45,609 bases of DNA from Methanoculleus sp. (GTDB lineage: Archaea; Halobacteriota; Methanomicrobia; Methanomicrobiales; Methanomicrobiaceae), in assembly GCA_011048835.1 (NCBI GenBank), contig DSDF01000023.1, positions 1 to 45,609 on the forward strand, given 5' to 3'. Position numbers and translations under genes: made by a program. Shown one piece after another: positions 43,270 to 45,609 of the stretch (positions within the stretch are counted from its first letter, which is position 1; each line of letters starts with the position of its first letter). The notes below the pieces were generated by a model. The model saw nothing but the letters and a program-made list of their open reading frames with translations, did not search any database and had not been told where the DNA came from.

Positions 43270-44301
43270 TCAGGGTTGGTCCCGGATGTGGACGTCCATC
43301 TGGGGGAAGGGAATCTCGATTCCCTCCGCGACAAACCGCTCGTTGATGCAGTAGTTGATGTGATCCTTGACATCCCATGCCATATTAAACTGCCTTGCCC
43401 AGAGCACCATCATGAAATCGAGGCTCGAAGCCCCGAATTCGAGGAAGTAGACGCTTGGTGCGGGGTCGAGGAGGACGTAGTCCGAAGCCCGCGCCGCTTC
43501 GTTGCCGATCTCGAGGAGGATTTCCTTCACCTTCCGCACATCGCTGCCGTAGGCCACCGAGACCGGGATCTTGATTTTCAGCTTGATATCGGGCATGGCG
43601 TAGTTGGTGATGATGCTGTTGGCAATCTTCGAGTTCGGGATGGTGAGCAGCTGGTGGTCGAGGGTCTGGATGCGGGTGCTGCGCGGCCCGATGCTGATCA
43701 CGTCACCGAGATACCCTTCGATCTTGACCCTGTCGTTCATTTTGAACGGCTTGTCGATAAGGATGAGCGCACCCCCGAAAAAGTTTGATATCAGGTCCTG
43801 TGCGGCGAGGGCGATGGCGAGCCCAAAGATCCCCGCCCCGGCGATAAGCGGGGTGATGTCAATTCCGAGATAGCTGAGCACGAGCAGGAAGGCGATGAAC
43901 CAGATGATGTAGCGTGCGGCATGCTCGAGAAATGCGATGATCCGGTCATCCAGGTCCCCTTCGATCCGTGCGGCCATCCACGATCCATAGAGGGCGAGTA
44001 CGCTTTGCGCAAACGTGGAGACAACCCATGCCCCGAGGAGGATGAAAAACGCCCCGAGATATTTGCTGTTCCGGATCCACTCGTAGCCGGCGGGGAGCTC
44101 GACCACGCCAACGGCCATATAGAGGGAAACAACGAAAATGGCGATGATCAGCGGTCTTCCCACGGCAAGGACGAGAATATCGTCGAACTTTGACTCGGTC
44201 AGGTCCGCCCGCGCCGAAAGCCAGCGGTAGATCTGGTAGGCAACAAGAGAACCGACCAATCCCACGATTAGAATGAGCACTCCAACCCAAAGGTCAGCCA
44301 T
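43270..44301 (-). CDS. Mechanosensitive ion channel, MscS family
   Basis: The 343-residue channel has about five N-terminal membrane spans, then the MscS pore and beta domain: LIAGAGIFGLAIALAAQDLI, NFFGGALILIDKPFKMNDRV and KIEGYLGDVISIGPRSTRIQ with IPNSKIANSIITNY. The C-terminal alpha/beta domain ends with EGIEIPFPQMDVHI. It releases solutes on hypo-osmotic shock. The gene is single and convergent with the MerR-like gene. Confidence 0.93.
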   Translation of the reverse strand: MADLWVGVLILIVGLVGSLVAYQIYRWLSARADLTESKFDDILVLAVGRPLIIAIFVVSLYMAVGVVELPAGYEWIRNSKYLGAFFILLGAWVVSTFAQSVLALYGSWMAARIEGDLDDRIIAFLEHAARYIIWFIAFLLVLSYLGIDITPLIAGAGIFGLAIALAAQDLISNFFGGALILIDKPFKMNDRVKIEGYLGDVISIGPRSTRIQTLDHQLLTIPNSKIANSIITNYAMPDIKLKIKIPVSVAYGSDVRKVKEILLEIGNEAARASDYVLLDPAPSVYFLEFGASSLDFMMVLWARQFNMAWDVKDHINYCINERFVAEGIEIPFPQMDVHIRDQP

Positions 44302-44302
44302 A

Positions 44303-44342
44303 GTGTATATTTTTGGTCTGGAATCCGTATATATGAGATGTT
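44303..44342 (+). promoter_or_regulatory. TATA box of hypD
   Basis: GTGTATATTTTT (about 44303-44314) lies 30-40 bases upstream of the hypD ATG at 44343, consistent with a leaderless or short-leader transcript; another TATA-like word (GTATATATG, 44327-44335) is too close to the start. The region is shared with the divergent MscS gene. Confidence 0.45.
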
Positions 44343-45368
44343 ATGTCGCGGGGAAAGGAAATTATCGAGAGCCTCAGGACACTGGCGGACAGGAACTATG
44401 CGTTCATGCACATCTGCGGCACCCATGAGGCGTCCATCGCCCGGTCGGGGCTGCGCAGCGTGCTGCCCGGCAATCTCACGATCGTCATGGGGCCGGGCTG
44501 TCCTGTCTGCATCACGCCGCAGGGGGAGATCGATGCCGCACTCGAACTGGCGGATAAAGACTGCATTCTTGCCACCTATGGCGATCTCCTTCGGGTTCCG
44601 GGGTCAGAGGGATCGCTCGAGTCCTGCCGGGGCGATGTGCGGGTGGTGCAGGGCGTGCACAAGGCCGTGGAGATCGCGGAGAAGACCGACCGCGAGGTGG
44701 TCTTTCTATCGGTGGGATTCGAGACCACGGCACCCACCGTCGCCGCCACCATCCTCCAATCGCCCCCGGAAAATTTCAGCATCCTGAGCCTCCATCGGCT
44801 CGTTCCCCCGGCGATGCAGTGGCTGCTGGAGCAGGGGGAAGCGAAGCTGGACGGGTTCATGCTGCCGGGCCATGTCTGCGCCGTGATGGGCTACGAGGAA
44901 TACGAGAAGTTCCCCGTTCCGCAGGTAGTGGCGGGCTTTGAGCCCGAAGACATCCTCCTCGGCCTGCTGATGCTCGTCAACCAGGTCCGCGAGGGGAGGG
45001 CAGAGGTGGAGAACGCCTACCCGCGGGTCGTCAGCAGGGAAGGCAACGTCAGGGCAAAGAAACTGATGTATGAAGTATTCGAGCCCTATGACGCGGAATG
45101 GCGGGGGTTTCCGGTCATCCCCCGGTCAGGCCTGCGGTTACAAGAGCAATTCGCGGCTTACGATGCGCAGACGAAATTCGATGTGGAAATCCGGCACGTG
45201 GACACGCACTCGGCCTGCATCTGCGACCGGGTGCTGCGCGGCGTGGCACGGCCCACCGACTGCAAACTCTTCGGCACGGCGTGCACGCCCCGGAAACCGG
45301 TGGGCGCGTGCATGGTGAGCCACGAGGGCGCATGCAAGATATGGTACCTCTACCAGAGGAACCCCTGA
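44343..45368 (+). CDS. hypD: Hydrogenase maturation factor HypD
   Basis: The 341-residue Fe-S protein assembles the Fe(CN)2CO unit of NiFe hydrogenases with HypC. It carries the family hallmarks CGTHE (residues 25-29), GPGCPVCI (residues 50-57), GFETTAP, LPGHVCAVMGYEEYE and the cysteines of the 4Fe-4S site near the C-terminus (HSACICDRVL, LFGTACTPRKPVGACMVSHE). The length is normal. It starts from its own promoter and is followed by a tRNA-Arg. Other hyp genes are not in the window. It is consistent with a hydrogenotrophic methanogen. Confidence 0.97.
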   Translation: MSRGKEIIESLRTLADRNYAFMHICGTHEASIARSGLRSVLPGNLTIVMGPGCPVCITPQGEIDAALELADKDCILATYGDLLRVPGSEGSLESCRGDVRVVQGVHKAVEIAEKTDREVVFLSVGFETTAPTVAATILQSPPENFSILSLHRLVPPAMQWLLEQGEAKLDGFMLPGHVCAVMGYEEYEKFPVPQVVAGFEPEDILLGLLMLVNQVREGRAEVENAYPRVVSREGNVRAKKLMYEVFEPYDAEWRGFPVIPRSGLRLQEQFAAYDAQTKFDVEIRHVDTHSACICDRVLRGVARPTDCKLFGTACTPRKPVGACMVSHEGACKIWYLYQRNP

Positions 45369-45426
45369 TTTTCCGAGCGAGCGGCGGCGTTTTCCTTTTA
45401 TACCTTCAAGGCCAATAGAACAGGGA

Positions 45427-45498
45427 GTCCCGGTAGGGTAGTGGATATCCTGAGAGCCTCCGGAGCTTTCGACCCGGGTTCAAATCCCGGCCGGGGCG
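45427..45498 (+). tRNA. tRNA-Arg (anticodon CCG)
   Basis: The sequence from GTCCCGG folds into a cloverleaf of 72 bases with acceptor GTCCCGG/CCGGGGC (one T:G pair), anticodon stem AGAGC/GCTTT, loop CTCCGGA giving anticodon CCG (codon CGG), and T-stem CCGGG/CCCGG with TTCAAAT. The discriminator is G; CCA is not encoded. The D-arm is small but present (GGGTAGTGGATATCC). Confidence 0.85.
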
Positions 45499-45518
45499 TC
45501 GAAACCAGCACACATTTT

Positions 45519-45609
45519 TTATCCCGGTTCCGGAACCCTGCGCATCGGCTGCACGTTCATGCCTTCCATCTCCCCCAGCGCGAACCGGAAGCGCTTGCGG
45601 ATGTTCGGC
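45519..45609 (-). CDS. Partial unknown protein, C-terminal end (runs off right edge)
   Basis: The last 29 codons of a minus-strand gene are visible, ending FALGEMEGMNVQPMRRVPEP-G and a TAA stop at 45521-45519. The tail is basic and Met-rich. Too little is seen to name a family. It converges on the tRNA-Arg, with the stop 21 bases past the tRNA 3' end. Confidence 0.6.
   Translation of the reverse strand, partial: PNIRKRFRFALGEMEGMNVQPMRRVPEPG

Overview
The window comes from a GC-rich euryarchaeal methanogen, most likely of the Methanomicrobiales. The evidence is archaeal-type promoters (BRE/TATA, often with little or no leader), archaeal protein families (Trm-G10, HerA-like ATPase, DUF2148, DUF4013, DUF5591, COG1361 exoproteins, paired COG1149 ferredoxin/P-loop ATPases, DUF134, a NifX-like protein, HypD), a citramalate-synthase-type LeuA homolog, and a DnaK/DnaJ/GrpE operon. 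Codon use is strongly GC-biased and many genes overlap by ATGA or TAATG. The call rests on families recognised by eye; no database search was possible.

Layout. 1-253 is the start of a DUF2148 ferredoxin-domain gene reading off the left edge. 254-904 is non-coding except for a broken pyridoxal/pyridoxamine kinase remnant. 905-4992 holds a TPR protein, an unknown small gene and a three-gene glycan cluster (GT2, GT4, FAD oxidoreductase). 5059-6670 is a sodium:solute symporter with a 34-residue accessory protein. 6753-10419 is the branched-chain amino acid operon cimA-ilvB-ilvN. 10562-13612 holds two paralogous DUF4013 membrane proteins and purH. 13755-18814 is a PAPS-reductase-family protein followed by grpE-dnaK-dnaJ. 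18838-24696 is RNA/DNA maintenance (DUF5591, Trm-G10 methyltransferase, an unknown nuclease-like protein, a HerA-like ATPase) and a proline dehydrogenase. 24727-28355 is an ABC-2 exporter and an APC permease separated by gene debris. 28685-38433 is an accessory zone: two lipoproteins, a methyltransferase, a MacB-like ABC system with a COG1361 exoprotein, small unknown genes, a frameshifted PKD surface protein, a decayed copy of that protein's 3' end, and a tRNA-Thr with a degenerate partial copy 3 kb away. 38682-45609 returns to core genes: a TIM-barrel protein, the COG1149/NifX/DUF134 cluster with a divergent radical SAM gene, MscS, hypD, tRNA-Arg(CCG) and the end of one further gene.

How genes work together. 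The cimA-ilvB-ilvN operon supplies the first steps of isoleucine (via citramalate), valine and leucine synthesis. GrpE, DnaK and DnaJ form one chaperone machine. The two COG1149 ATPases, the NifX-like protein and the DUF134 regulator form a tight overlapping operon that looks like an uncharacterised Fe-S or metal-cluster handling system, and hypD nearby serves NiFe-hydrogenase maturation. The most notable oddities are an apparent CTG start in Trm-G10, the two-frameshift surface protein with a C8 tract and its relic paralog, the N-to-C-fused kinase remnant, fragments of Fic-like and ABC genes at 26.4-27.0 kb, and the tRNA-Thr relic. No CRISPR array, intact insertion sequence, rRNA or integrase gene was seen.
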